Shown here: piece after piece, positions 13,601-23,505 of the stretch
Numbering within the stretch: position 1 is the first letter of the stretch
How the letters are laid out: each line of letters starts with the position of its first letter
Assembly: GCA_942486035.1 (NCBI GenBank)
Contig: CALNXK010000043.1
Span: forward strand, 2,715,001-2,779,000
From: Porites lobata
Lineage: Eukaryota; Cnidaria; Anthozoa; Scleractinia; Poritidae
Length of the DNA: 64,000 nucleotides
Reading direction: 5' to 3'
Made by a program: the position numbers and the translations under genes
The notes under the pieces: generated by a model
Database searches by the model: none
What the model saw: the letters and a program-made list of their open reading frames with translations, nothing else
What the model was told of the DNA's origin: nothing

Positions 13601-13821
13601 ATGGGTTTAACTATTATCAGATAAGCTCAGTGCTTGGTCAAGCAACTTACCCGGGAGAGCCCACAAAAACCAGAGCACTGATTGTGTCACTTGCATCTTC
13701 CCGTCCAAACCTAACAGTTAAGGAGTTTGCAACTGTAGTGGAGGAGAAGGCCAAGAGAAAAGATGTCAGTCGTCTGTTGAGGGCCTATGACATGGCAGAA
13801 GAGGCTACTGAAGAAGAGTAA
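7604..13821 (+). CDS. TNF-receptor-superfamily protein with death domain, EDAR-like (gene 2, 562 aa, 9 coding exons)
   Basis: Exons are 7604-7606, 7795-7857, 8623-8679, 9506-9807, 11481-12097, 12386-12565, 12673-12758, 13057-13102 and 13487-13821. All junctions are GT-AG and phase-compatible, and the sum is 1,689 nt. The first coding exon supplies only the ATG, and a TGA lies in frame just upstream. Residues 8-14 are basic (KINRRRR), followed by a hydrophobic leader (about 22-40). Cysteine-rich repeats run from about 46 to 185, starting CEDCEHCPPG and including CSKCCGDAQD. A Ser/Thr-rich stalk follows, then one transmembrane helix at about 292-318. A roughly 130-residue cytoplasmic linker leads to a death domain at about 455-550. 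A poly(A) signal is at 14477-14482. Ligand and adaptor cannot be read from sequence. An alternative start is the ATG at 7855, directly before the hydrophobic leader. Confidence 0.85.
10288..11457. mobile_element. Intronic inverted-repeat element in gene 2
   Basis: CAAGGCTGCTGCCTAA near 10294 is repeated as its complement near 11440, so this 1.2-kb block in the fourth intron has short terminal inverted repeats. AGCTT flanks both ends as a possible short duplication. Internal open frames on both strands (about 10453-10864) resemble nothing I know and look like repeat sequence. The block includes the 30-bp tandem repeat listed separately. Confidence 0.45.
10974..11057. repeat. 30-bp tandem repeat, about 2.8 copies
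   Basis: A 30-bp unit beginning CCCGCTAAAATCGGCAAAGG is repeated nearly three times, with a few substitutions in the last copy. It lies inside the intronic element of gene 2. Confidence 0.8.
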
Positions 13822-14598
13822 AAGATTTGCCATAAGAAGTGCTGTAAGGGTGCAAAGGTCTCCTATTGGGCTTAAACAGTGAACCTGGGTTACCTGTGCT
13901 TAAGGTTGTAATAAGTGCAGTTTTCATTCTTTTTTGATTCTGTGGAATTTGTTAGTAAACATGTGGGTATCTACGTTTTACAATACTTCAGTTTTTAACA
14001 TTGTTCGACTCTATAGGTTCATTAAGAACATCTTGTCGATTGTAGATAGAATACTTAAAAAGGGCTTCTATTATACTACTGATATCTTAATTTTCGTAAG
14101 TTGTACATGTGTTTCCTAACGTCGTAGATATATAAATTACAAAATATTACTGATGCTGTAGTGACGGGCATCGTTTTTTAGCCATGTAATGGCATATATG
14201 GAAGACAAAACTTTAAGAATAACTATTGGAGTAGTACTTCTTTATGTTTTCACTACATATGTTTGTTGTAAATCAACAATTAGCTTTATGTAATTAGTAA
14301 GTTACTAAGATTCCTTAAACAAAAACATCATTCTTCTCAGAATGAAGAGAATCTTGAGAAAATCGAACTCAAAGTAGCGTATTGTATCAGTATGACGACC
14401 TTATTTTCATTTTATTTCACATACTGTTTTGTTTTAGACAAAGACTTAATAATTACTTTCTTCCTCTAGTTTCGATAATAAACTTTGATCTAGTGATGGA
14501 ATTATATTCAGGTAAATATCCACAAAATACTTGCTTGTATCAAATGCACCTTAGGGATGTTTTATAATTAGACAAGTTTTACCAAATTTTGAGCGTCG
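13822..14598. other. 3' UTR of gene 2 and intergenic sequence
   Basis: AATAAA at 14477-14482 is the best poly(A) signal for gene 2. Nothing coding is supported here. Confidence 0.5.
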
Positions 14599-14670
14599 TT
14601 TTAGAAAACTGTCATCTTTTAAGATGACAGTTTTCTAAAATCATATAGACTTAAAAGTCTATATGATTTT
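14599..14670. repeat. Two adjoining perfect hairpins
   Basis: Arms 14599-14618 and 14621-14640 (20 bp, perfect, 2-base loop) are followed directly by arms 14637-14652 and 14655-14670 (16 bp, perfect, 2-base loop). They share four bases at the junction. The loops are too short for a normal microRNA precursor. Confidence 0.85.
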
Positions 14671-14741
14671 CCTGTGTAGGACAGTTTGTAAATTGGCCTT
14701 TTTTTTTGTTTGTAAGAGGAGTTGAGACACCGTGTCAGTCC

Positions 14742-15040
14742 GGGGGGGACTCCCATACAAAAGTGAAGGGGATGCTCTTCGTCTCGCTTTGGGGTGTAAA
14801 TTACAGATTTTGGTCGCACTGAGGGTGTTTGGGATGGAAAGTTACTATATTTGCCCATTCAGGTATCGCTTAGTACTATGCATACAGAAATTTACAAAAA
14901 AATGCCCTGACACTGACCACGCAGAAATCTCCCTTAGGAGTCAGTTTAAGTTTGAACCACCAACATTGCTCTCCTTGAGAGGTTAATTTGAATTTTCCGA
15001 CGTGGAAGCATCCTCGTTACTTTTATATGGGAGTTCCCCC
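14742..15040. mobile_element. Short inverted-repeat element (MITE-like, about 300 bp)
   Basis: The left end (GGGGGACTCCCATACAAAAG and onward) matches the complement of the right end (GGGGGAACTCCCATATAAAA). The arms are about 35 bp. Overlapping frames on both strands are products of the repeat and are not genes. Confidence 0.6.
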
Positions 15041-15594
15041 GAGATGTCAACAAGATGCAATCCCTTCTTGCTAACAGACAAAACGTATTCATTAGGTGCG
15101 ATTATTGGCGATGACATGAGGTAGTGTTTAACAGGGTAATGACTCCTTTTCACATCAAAATTGACATAGGGCAAGAGTACGTATCTTATACTCTAATTAT
15201 CTAGCAATAAACCGTGTGTTTCATATAAATGCCTTGCCACATGAGCTCGTTATATTAACGGGAACAAGGGAGGCGGTTACGGCTTTTCTTTCCCTCACCA
15301 AACAAACACAACAGGTTTTTAAGTTAGTAATTCGTCTATTTCGTCTTTGCCTTGGGTGTTTGAATTGGCATCTTCCAGCCATTTTCCGATATGGCTGACT
15401 CTAGTCTTTAGTATCTCCAGGAAAGGACAAGGCGCGGCTGGAATTCACCTACCATTTTTGAACCTTTTTTCTTTCATTCTGCCTCTTCTTTCAAACTCAA
15501 AGACGGCGCTGAGATCACTAAGCACTCGCTCGTTCGCTTGCTAGAATAGAATGCAGGCTGTATCGGCGGGAAACCAACAAACTCGTACCCAAGT

Positions 15595-15776
15595 CAGGGA
15601 CGGATCCAGGATTTTTGTAAGGAGGGGGTGCACTCGTCTCTTGCTCTACTTCAACACCAATAAACCACATAGTTTTTTTTTTTGCAGAGTACCAGTTGTA
15701 TTAGAAAACCGCAGGTCATCTCAGGGGGGGGGGGGAGGTGTGCACCCCCTGCACCCTCCCCCTAGATCCGCCCCTG
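15595..15776. mobile_element. hAT-like MITE (182 bp)
   Basis: It begins CAGGGACGGATCCAGG and ends in the near-complement GGATCTAGG...CCGCCCCTG when read in reverse. The inner part is G-rich on the left and C-rich on the right. Ends of the form CAGGG...CCCTG are typical of hAT non-autonomous elements. An 8-bp duplication could not be recognised. Confidence 0.55.
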
Positions 15777-16271
15777 CAACTACCACTTGCTCTGACCAGT
15801 TACATTTTCACGGGGAGATTGGTGAGGAGCTTAACAGGCTCTTCTCTCCCCCAGGGGTCTCCACCTCTCGCCTGGTCGCATTTTCTCGCTTTCACTTCGC
15901 ACACAAAGAGATGTCACAGGCTAAAGCAATCAACTCAGCGGTATTAAACCTTCTCTATCGTTACTTGATGTGGAATACTCAAACTAAAGAAAGTCTCTCC
16001 AGATTACGAGCTTTAAGTGACTTACCCCGACCCCCAGCCAGCTCACCCATACACCTACCTAAAAAAGAGGTTGGCATTGTGACGCGAGTAACGTAAATAA
16101 GGCGGGAAATCCCCTTGTTTTTGATCAATGTTCAACCAGTTTTCAGAACCAGTTACCTTGTTGCAAAGCGCAAGTAGGTTTGAAAATACCAGTTTCGTTG
16201 CAACTCAGTTCTACTTTCTGCGCGGTACACGGCTTGATTGGTATTCAAATGAAGATGCCTAAACAAGACTA
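15777..16271. other. Intergenic sequence upstream of gene 3
   Basis: This is the likely promoter and 5' UTR region of the third receptor gene. An in-frame TAA at 16260-16262 precedes its proposed ATG. The long + strand frame through here runs across the MITE and is not supported as a gene. Confidence 0.4.
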
Positions 16272-19245
16272 ATGGTTACTTGTTTAATTGGCGTGAAGGT
16301 ATGTCTTATATAATGGTCTTTGCTGAATAATCGATTGGACGTGCTTTTAATCTAGTATGACTAATTACTTTCATTAAATAGAAAGCGTCCAATCTTGGAA
16401 CAGGCAAGCCAAAACGAGGACCTGAAAAGATACGAAGCACAACAAAAGAAGCTGATTTCTTAACTTGTGTCGTGAGAAACTTTTCAAGAGCGTTGCTTTT
16501 AGTATCGTTGGTAAGTAAACAATTGTTCGCAGCTATCATTGGTGACCCTTTGTTTTACTACTTATAGTTGCATGTACGTATCAACTTTATTATAAGAGGG
16601 TAACGCAAAACAGTAAACTGATAAACCTGCGGCCCTCATTATGAAACAGTTAACAATTTCAATTAAAAATATACATAGAATAATCCGAAAATTACAATTA
16701 AAAATACAACAGTAAAACGTGCAATAAAAAGTTGTGAATACTGAAGTTATCAAACAAACAAAATACAGCAAAGAAAACTAAGAAGATGCATAAAAGTCAG
16801 TTAAGGCCTTTTTAAAACTATGCACACATTCAATACGTTTTAATTCATATTATAAAGGCCGAAAGTCAGATTTTTAGACCTAAATGAGATAAGCGAATTT
16901 AAAATGTCCTGACTGTGCATTTTTATGCAGATGCTGACTCACCACAATGGATTTTCAAAAATGTCTCGTGATCACACACAAGTTAAGGGTCACCGGATTA
17001 TAACTTATGGGCATTTGATCGAATTCCGGAAAATAAAAGTCAAAACAAAACAAAAAAAGCACTATGTCATTTCGTGTTTTGGTTTGATTAACTAATTTAT
17101 GAGAAGTATGAAACGGTAATAAATTTTTGGACATTTGGGGGACATGACTCCTTCAATGCTAAGGGAAAGCGACAGGGCTGTCTTATAATTTATACCCCAT
17201 CAGGCTTCAAATCAAGAAAATAAGGTGATTGTTTGTTAGTGGTAATAATTCTAATTTTCATGGATGTCTCCAGTTAGTGACTTCAAAAAAGAAATTCGAG
17301 AGCCTTGCAGAAAAGAAAAAAAGGATGAACAAACTTAAGATTAAAAGTTATTAAAATTGCAAAACTTTCGAGTAGTAAGTCGTTTATTACTAATGACCCT
17401 TGTCTAAAATAAATGGCTGTCCATTTTTTAATTTATTTTTTATTGTTCTAATTCATCTTAGCTCCAGATACAGACGAGTGGTTGTTATGGTTGCGGTGGA
17501 GACCAAGTCACGTGGAGAAGGGACAATGCGGCACTGAATGACACATGTCTGCCCTGTATCGACTGCCCAGATGGAATGGAACCCTCTATTCGTTGCGGAG
17601 GGGTTGCCAAACATGGAACAGACCTGCACTGTGTAGCGTGCAAATTGGGAATGTATTCTGATTCCTATGGTAAAGAACAGTGTAGGCCATGCTCTTTGTG
17701 TTCAGAGGGGAGGTCAGTTAAACGTAACTGTTCTGCATCGCAAAATAGACTGTGTGGCTCGTGTAACTATGGTTACTACATGAATGATGTTGTCTCAAGC
17801 TGCCTACCTTGTTCCATCTGCTGTTGGGATGGTAAAGACCAATTAGAGAGTCAGTGTATAGAACAGGGATTACCAAGCCATCGGCACTGCAGACCGAGAC
17901 ACAAAGACGGCTGTGATCTATCGACAACAGCAACGAAAGAAAGCACAAGAACTGAGGGCAGGATCGTGATCACCAGTCCAACTACAACAAAGAGAACAAT
18001 TCAAACGAGAAAAACAACCAGGTCGAGAATTTCAGTCACGGTACAAGACGACAGCACCAAAATACAATCAAATAAAAGTACAACACCTTTCCAGTCGCTC
18101 TCAACTGCCACGGAACAGCTGGAAGAAGAAATAATCAAGCGTAAGCCCACGCCCCAAACAGCTCTGAACCGACACCCGAGAAGAAAGAACCGAGAAAACA
18201 CTGCATCTACACACTTAACCACGAGGGTGTTTTCTTATGGTAAAGCTGGAAGATCTCTGGCAGAGAGGAGCGAAAACGAGAGGAGAATTATCATAGCCGT
18301 TGTTGTCAGTATGGTAGTTCTAATCCTCTTGGCTGTCATTATCAAAAGGAACTCTGTTGGAAACTACTTGATATGGATGAAGTGTCGTCCCGTTTGTAGG
18401 TCTCGCGATTCCGAGCTCGGTGAAGGCACTGAGAGTAGCAGTTTAGACGAAAGCAGATCATCAGCCGTGGTTGTCCCTGATATAAATGGAGTTCAGGGAG
18501 GTAAGTGCAGTTTTCTTTATGTGCTTTCTTCCATTCTTTCTTTCTAAATTTCCGGATTCCAGTATAAAGAGATTATGGATGGAACTTGGTCGCTTTTGCA
18601 ATCGCTTTATGTACTTGTATGGTCTTACAAATGAAGCTTGTTGTTGTTGTTGCACAAAAAAATAGAATAGGCGATATGCTACGACTGGAAAAAATATGAT
18701 GCAAATATGTGCAGCGAAACAAAGCCTGTATCTATAAGGCCGCAAAAACAGAGAATACTGCATCCAGAAATACGTTTCACTCTCTCAGGAGACTTCTAAA
18801 AGTTTAGTACCAGGTGGCAAAAATACACAAGAGACTTCCGTGGAAGTGAACTTCCAGCATTAACTTTACGTGGTACCTTTTTTGAGGTTTTAATCATTTC
18901 ATTTCTATATTTCTTACAGTTCTGTCTCCTTTGAATACACTCAAATCTCTTTCATTAGACGCTTACGAAAAAGTCTGGAAACGACTGGACAAACGGCCCG
19001 AAGGAACAAATAAAGGTGACTTTAAAACTGTAGCTCTAGAGTTCGGGTTTGAAGAGGAAAACATTTGGGAACTAGAAAAGGAATTTAAGACGTCTGGATC
19101 AGGAAGTCCTTCAAGACAGCTGCTAGAAGCCCTAGAAACAAGACGACCTAAGTTAACTGTGTTTGAATTTATCATAGTGATGAAGAAGCCAAACATCGAT
19201 AGGGACGATATCGCTGACATCCTTCAAGATTACCTTTTCAAATGA
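16272..19245 (+). CDS. TNF-receptor-superfamily protein with death domain, EDAR-like (gene 3, 506 aa, 4 coding exons)
   Basis: Exons are 16272-16298, 16382-16510, 17462-18500 and 18920-19245. Junctions are GT-AG with matching phases (0, 0, 1) and sum to 1,521 nt. The N-terminus is Lys/Arg-rich, followed by a hydrophobic leader (FSRALLLVSLLQIQTSGC, about 41-58). Cysteine-rich repeats run from about 59 to 200, with CLPCIDCPDGMEPSIRCGG, GKEQCRPCSLC and CSICCWDGKD. A long Thr/Ser/Arg stalk follows, then a transmembrane helix at about 328-346 (IIIAVVVSMVVLILLAVII). An acidic/Ser linker leads to the death domain at about 408-503 (GDFKTVALEFGF, RPKLTVFEFI). The CPDGMEPSIRCG segment resembles human EDAR. 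The ectodomain and death domain are secure; the two short N-terminal exons are inferred from splice signals and phase. A poly(A) signal lies at 19652-19657. Confidence 0.82.
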
Positions 19246-19652
19246 ACATCACTTTTTCAAAACTGAATACCTTCACCCTCTGTAATTACCATTCCACATA
19301 GTAAAATTGTATCGAAACTGTAGTACCGTCCAGCTGAGTACCATAGCTATCGTAAAACGGTAAAGCCCAAAAAAGCAGGGTGCGTTCCAGTGTTACGACA
19401 GCTCACCCAAAAACAAAAAATCCAATATGCCGACGCACATAAGTCCTTCAAAGAAGCCGGGAGTTTGTAAACTCTTTCTAAATGTTATCTTTCGTTTATT
19501 GTCATGATTCAACGTTTTTTTATGAACAGGAGCTCTGCTTTAATGTATATATTAGTTTTTCATTTAAAATCGCCATATCATAACCAATGAGTTGCTTGAA
19601 CGGTGGTAGTGCTGGTCACTTCCCTCCTGTCATGATGTATCTCTTTTAAACA
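19246..19652. other. 3' UTR of gene 3
   Basis: The stretch runs from the stop codon to the overlapping AATAAATAAA signal at 19652. No other feature is seen. Confidence 0.5.
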
Positions 19653-19927
19653 ATAAATAAACAAGTTACCTGACATTTAGAATTTTGAAGGAGTTTTTTC
19701 CTCGTACCAAGATCGGAGTACCGCCTTTCACAGACCCTTTGTTAATCTACGGATAGAGGTTTATTTAGCTTTTTTTAAAGTTAGCTTTTTATCTCCTTTA
19801 ACAATAACCTAGTTACTTGACACTTGGATTAACTTTAAAAAGCAGTTTTCTTCTTGTGCCGAGATTAAGGCATCGCCTTTCACAACTTCTTTCTTAATCT
19901 ACGGACAGAGGTTTATTACGTTTTTTG
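19653..19927. repeat. Two direct copies of a roughly 140-bp unit
   Basis: The segments 19653-19776 and 19799-19927 share, in the same order, AGTTACxTGACA, then CGCCTTTCACA, then TTAATCTACGGA and AGAGGTTTATT. They are a diverged tandem duplication directly after gene 3. Confidence 0.65.
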
Positions 19928-20154
19928 TCTCTAAGGCGAAACTAACTGTTTTAGCGTTTCGCGTCCTTGATTTAAATTTTTAGGGTTGAGATTACCCCTG
20001 ACTGGATCAAGGAAAGTCCTCTTTTAACTTTGTTTGCAAGTACGATCTTCCTTTTAATCAAATGAGCCGCGGCAAGAATCGAATTCCTTCTTAGAGCGAG
20101 ATTTTACTGATACGAATTACATATACATGTATAGTAAATCAGTGGCTATATTTA

Positions 20155-20287
20155 GACCCTGTTTACATAGAGTGGGGGACCCCGGTCTAGTAGGGTAAGT
20201 TTCTTTTGTTTTGTGTCCCCCAGAGCGTAAAAACAAAAGAAACCAAACCCACTAGACCGGGGTCCCCCACTCCATGTAAACAGGCCC
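20155..20287. mobile_element. PIF/Harbinger-like foldback MITE (133 bp) with TTA duplication
   Basis: Almost the entire element is one inverted repeat, with ends CCTGTTTACAT and arms of about 55 bp. The trinucleotide TTA lies on both sides (20152-20154 and 20288-20290). A 3-bp TTA duplication and GGGCCTGTT-type ends fit Harbinger-derived elements. Confidence 0.65.
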
Positions 20288-22698
20288 TTAATGACTTATA
20301 CCAGTCCTACAAGTTTGATCCTGTTTGCGACATGACTGTCTGACGTACTGCACGAACCATAAAAGGTGGTTAGGGGAATCCCCAACGGAAAAGAGCATTG
20401 CGCTTTCGTTTGGGTCAATGTTGTGGGTGCTGATTCTATGCCCAGTCCAAAATAGTATTGCACCCTTAAATCTTTTCTAACGACGTTCTTAAAGCTGCAC
20501 ATATTAACTTAACAACTTTAAGAGATGTGTTGTCAATAGCCTGTAAACGACGTTGTTTTATTTTTCTTTTCGAAAACATCGTCTATTTTCTTCCTCCCCC
20601 ACCCCTACCCCCTTGCGCTGGCGGTCAATAAATCCCCGCGGTTTTTATTTTTTATTACGCGCGCTCGACGAACTTTGAAGAGAAAATAGAGGGTCTGTGA
20701 ACAGGCTACGTTGTCAATGTTCCGCCGTGTTTCTTTCCAAAAATATGCTATGAGGTCATGAAGTCTCACTAGGGGAGATAGGCGTTGGCGAGGTCAAATT
20801 TCCCTAAGGTCAGCTGGAGTTATTAGAGAATATTATTAGACGGCTATGGTTCTTTAAGAGTTATGCAAGCAGTTATGCATAATATTCCGATAAATCGACT
20901 CTACTGCCTATTTTTAGGAAGTTCCTTATGTCGTAACGCAACGCTCCTTCCCACAGAAGAGAAGGGCCGGAGGGAGGAGCGTTGCGTGACGAACGGTTGC
21001 CCATATGAGGCTAGATTTGGTTGTTTGTTATTTTTATGGTTTTCCACTTTTTGTTTTTGTAACAAATATTCCGTGCACTGGTTTTAGTGTCAAAAATATT
21101 ACCCAAGTCACATGTTCGTGAAGCGATCGCAATGAAGCAAGTTTTAGGGGTCATATCTGACCCGACTGTAGCCTGTGCCAGGCTCTCAGATAGTATAGTC
21201 CGGGCGTAAGCGAAAATATGACGCGCGCGACTTGGAACGACTTTTCACCACTATCTCGGAGCTTAATCTCGGAGCCTGGAACAGGCTAACCCGACTGTAA
21301 CACCGGTGTGGGCACGTCATATAATTAGGCGTACATACGCAAAACATAACATCTGAAACCTTGAACTACGATAAAAATATTCAGCTATAAATCAACTGGT
21401 ATAAAATGATGACTTTCGTTTTCGTTATTGCAAATAGATAAGGGGACCTTCAGAAAGTATTTGCCGTGACTCCCACGTAATCTTATCCAATCAGAAGTCA
21501 GTATTTACGCACGTAGCCTGCGCCGCCGACGAAACTCAATAACCGAGGTTAAATTACGTCCACGACGCAGGCTAAATTGTAGTATTCACACAACTTGCAA
21601 CTACCTGATTTGTTGCCAGGGTCAGGTTAGTTTTAGCGTGAGTGGTAAAACGCGTACTCCTTTTGCAGCAATGTTACAAAAACAAGTTGCAAGTTTTTGT
21701 CGCCCGTTTTACCGCACCTTAACACGTGCTCGGTTGGGGGTGGGGGGACGGATACTCCCTTATTTTTCCAAGACGAGTATGTGCCGCTGAACAGGGTTTG
21801 GTTTTCAGGGTCTCGAGCCTTAAACAGGGTATACAATTTCACAAGTGTCCTGACCGAGGGTTTCTTTTTGGACCGGAGGCCTTTGAACGATGAGCGCTCT
21901 ATACTTGTGGTACATATACCAAAAAATGTTTCTCGAAAAATCTTATTCAGTGATGTCAGTTTAGAAAATTACTTTACTGTCTTTGTGGAACGGATTGAAA
22001 CAGGGTCATGAAATAAGGTCTCAAGTGAAATGAACGACTATTAGGGGTCAGGGCCCGGGGAGGGAGAGACTGCCATATATGGGCCATATATAGGTATGTG
22101 CCGCTGGGAAGGGTATGGTTTTCAAGCAGTTTCAAGCTCTGAGATAGGGTATATAAATCAGAGAGCTTGGGTCTAGAATAGGGTATCATTTTCCAGGAAA
22201 CGGATCAATTGGTTGAAGATTTTAGTCTTTTTTACTCTAGACTAGGGAAAACGGGAATTACCTCTCAAAAATATTAAAACAATCAAATCGGTTTTGTCAA
22301 GAGCTATGGCTCTTGGTTTTGGTTTGGCTGGACTGTGCTAGTGACCTCAGTAGTTTCTGGAAAACAGCTACTCTAGGATAGGGTAGGGATTTGGGGAGTT
22401 TAGTCTAGTGTAGGGTAGCAAAATTCAGCTGAACTAGCTCTGGTAAAGGTTAAGGGTTTCAGGGTCCCAGCGGCACATCCCCACCCAAAAGTTCCTAAAA
22501 TACCCCTCGGGGGTCAGGGTTTGAACGGCTCGGCGGTACACCTCTACCCAAACTTCCCTTGAGTGTTGATTGTTCATCTGGTATGAACTAGACCTTAGAA
22601 GAATTTTTTGCATAACAGAAATATTATTGGGCTCTGTAAACACTAGAGAAGCGTGAATGGACAATCTTTAATTGGTAAAAACGAAAAAAATGCATCAC
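20288..22698. other. Intergenic, repeat-rich, no gene
   Basis: The stretch holds a short hairpin near 20932-20993 (arms containing ACGCAACGCTCC). Degraded copies of a repeat carrying GTATGTGCCGCTG and GGGTATGGTTTTCA lie near 21775-21840, 22085-22195 and 22435-22500. No coding sequence is supported. Confidence 0.5.
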
Positions 22699-22707
22699 GA
22701 GTTTTAC

Positions 22708-22809
22708 TAGCCTCCCCCGCGGACATTCTTAGGCGTGCGTCACGCGTTCCTTCCCCACTCGTTCCGTTCGTGGGGAAGGAACGCCTAAGAATGTCTGCAG
22801 GGGAGGCTA
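22708..22809. mobile_element. Mutator-like MITE (102 bp) with perfect 9-bp duplication
   Basis: The ends are TAGCCTCCCC and its complement, with arms of about 28 bp plus inner complementary stretches. The 9-mer GAGTTTTAC stands directly outside both ends (22699-22707 and 22810-22818). A 9-bp duplication is characteristic of the Mutator superfamily. Confidence 0.75.
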
Positions 22810-22818
22810 GAGTTTTAC

Positions 22819-23505
22819 TGGCCCTGAAAGTCACGCAGTATACGTTATGAATTGAAAAAAGCGCTGTTGCTAGAGACGTTGAAACCCTTTCAGAAATTAA
22901 TGATGTATTTCCACCCTTAAAAGCTCGTTTTCGGAAGAAACTGGTCGATTTGCTTATGTAATTTTATCCCCAATACCCCCAACTTACGCAATGCTGTATT
23001 TGCATCGGGGGAATCCCCGAAATATTTTTTCAACTTTCTTTAGTCAAAAGGCTCTGCTAGTCTAGCCTCTGTAGCCTTACAACCTTTCTGCCGACACTTG
23101 TGATTCAATATATAAGTTTTTCACCGACCACACTATTAATTAAATGGCTCTATACAAATAACGTGATAGTAAACGGAATGTTTCATGAGGTAATGCTGTT
23201 GGCCTACGCTTGCGTTTAACTCAGTGTGGGTATTGAGTTTCGGAAATAGGTCATTATGAGTAACACTATCCTTAAATAAGTAACTGCCCAGTCTGTTCGA
23301 AGCCTCGCGCACTCGCGTAGTCGGGAACTTCGTATCACCGAAATCTTTTTATATCACAGTGTTTTTATCATATCCCGTAGCCGAGTTGTCTAGCTGAACC
23401 TTTCGTGGTAACATAGGAAAAATCTCACACGTATCTCGGAGTGGGACAGTTTAGAAACCTTGCAGATCACGTTGGGCCCCGTTGGGGAAGAGAATTATAG
23501 CCGCC
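22819..23505. other. Intergenic and promoter region of gene 4
   Basis: No gene is seen. The final bases before the ATG, GCCGCC, form a strong initiation context. Confidence 0.4.

Noticed and set aside
15551..16096. 181-aa + strand frame
   Set aside because: It runs straight through the hAT-like MITE and its G/C homopolymers and contains no domain.
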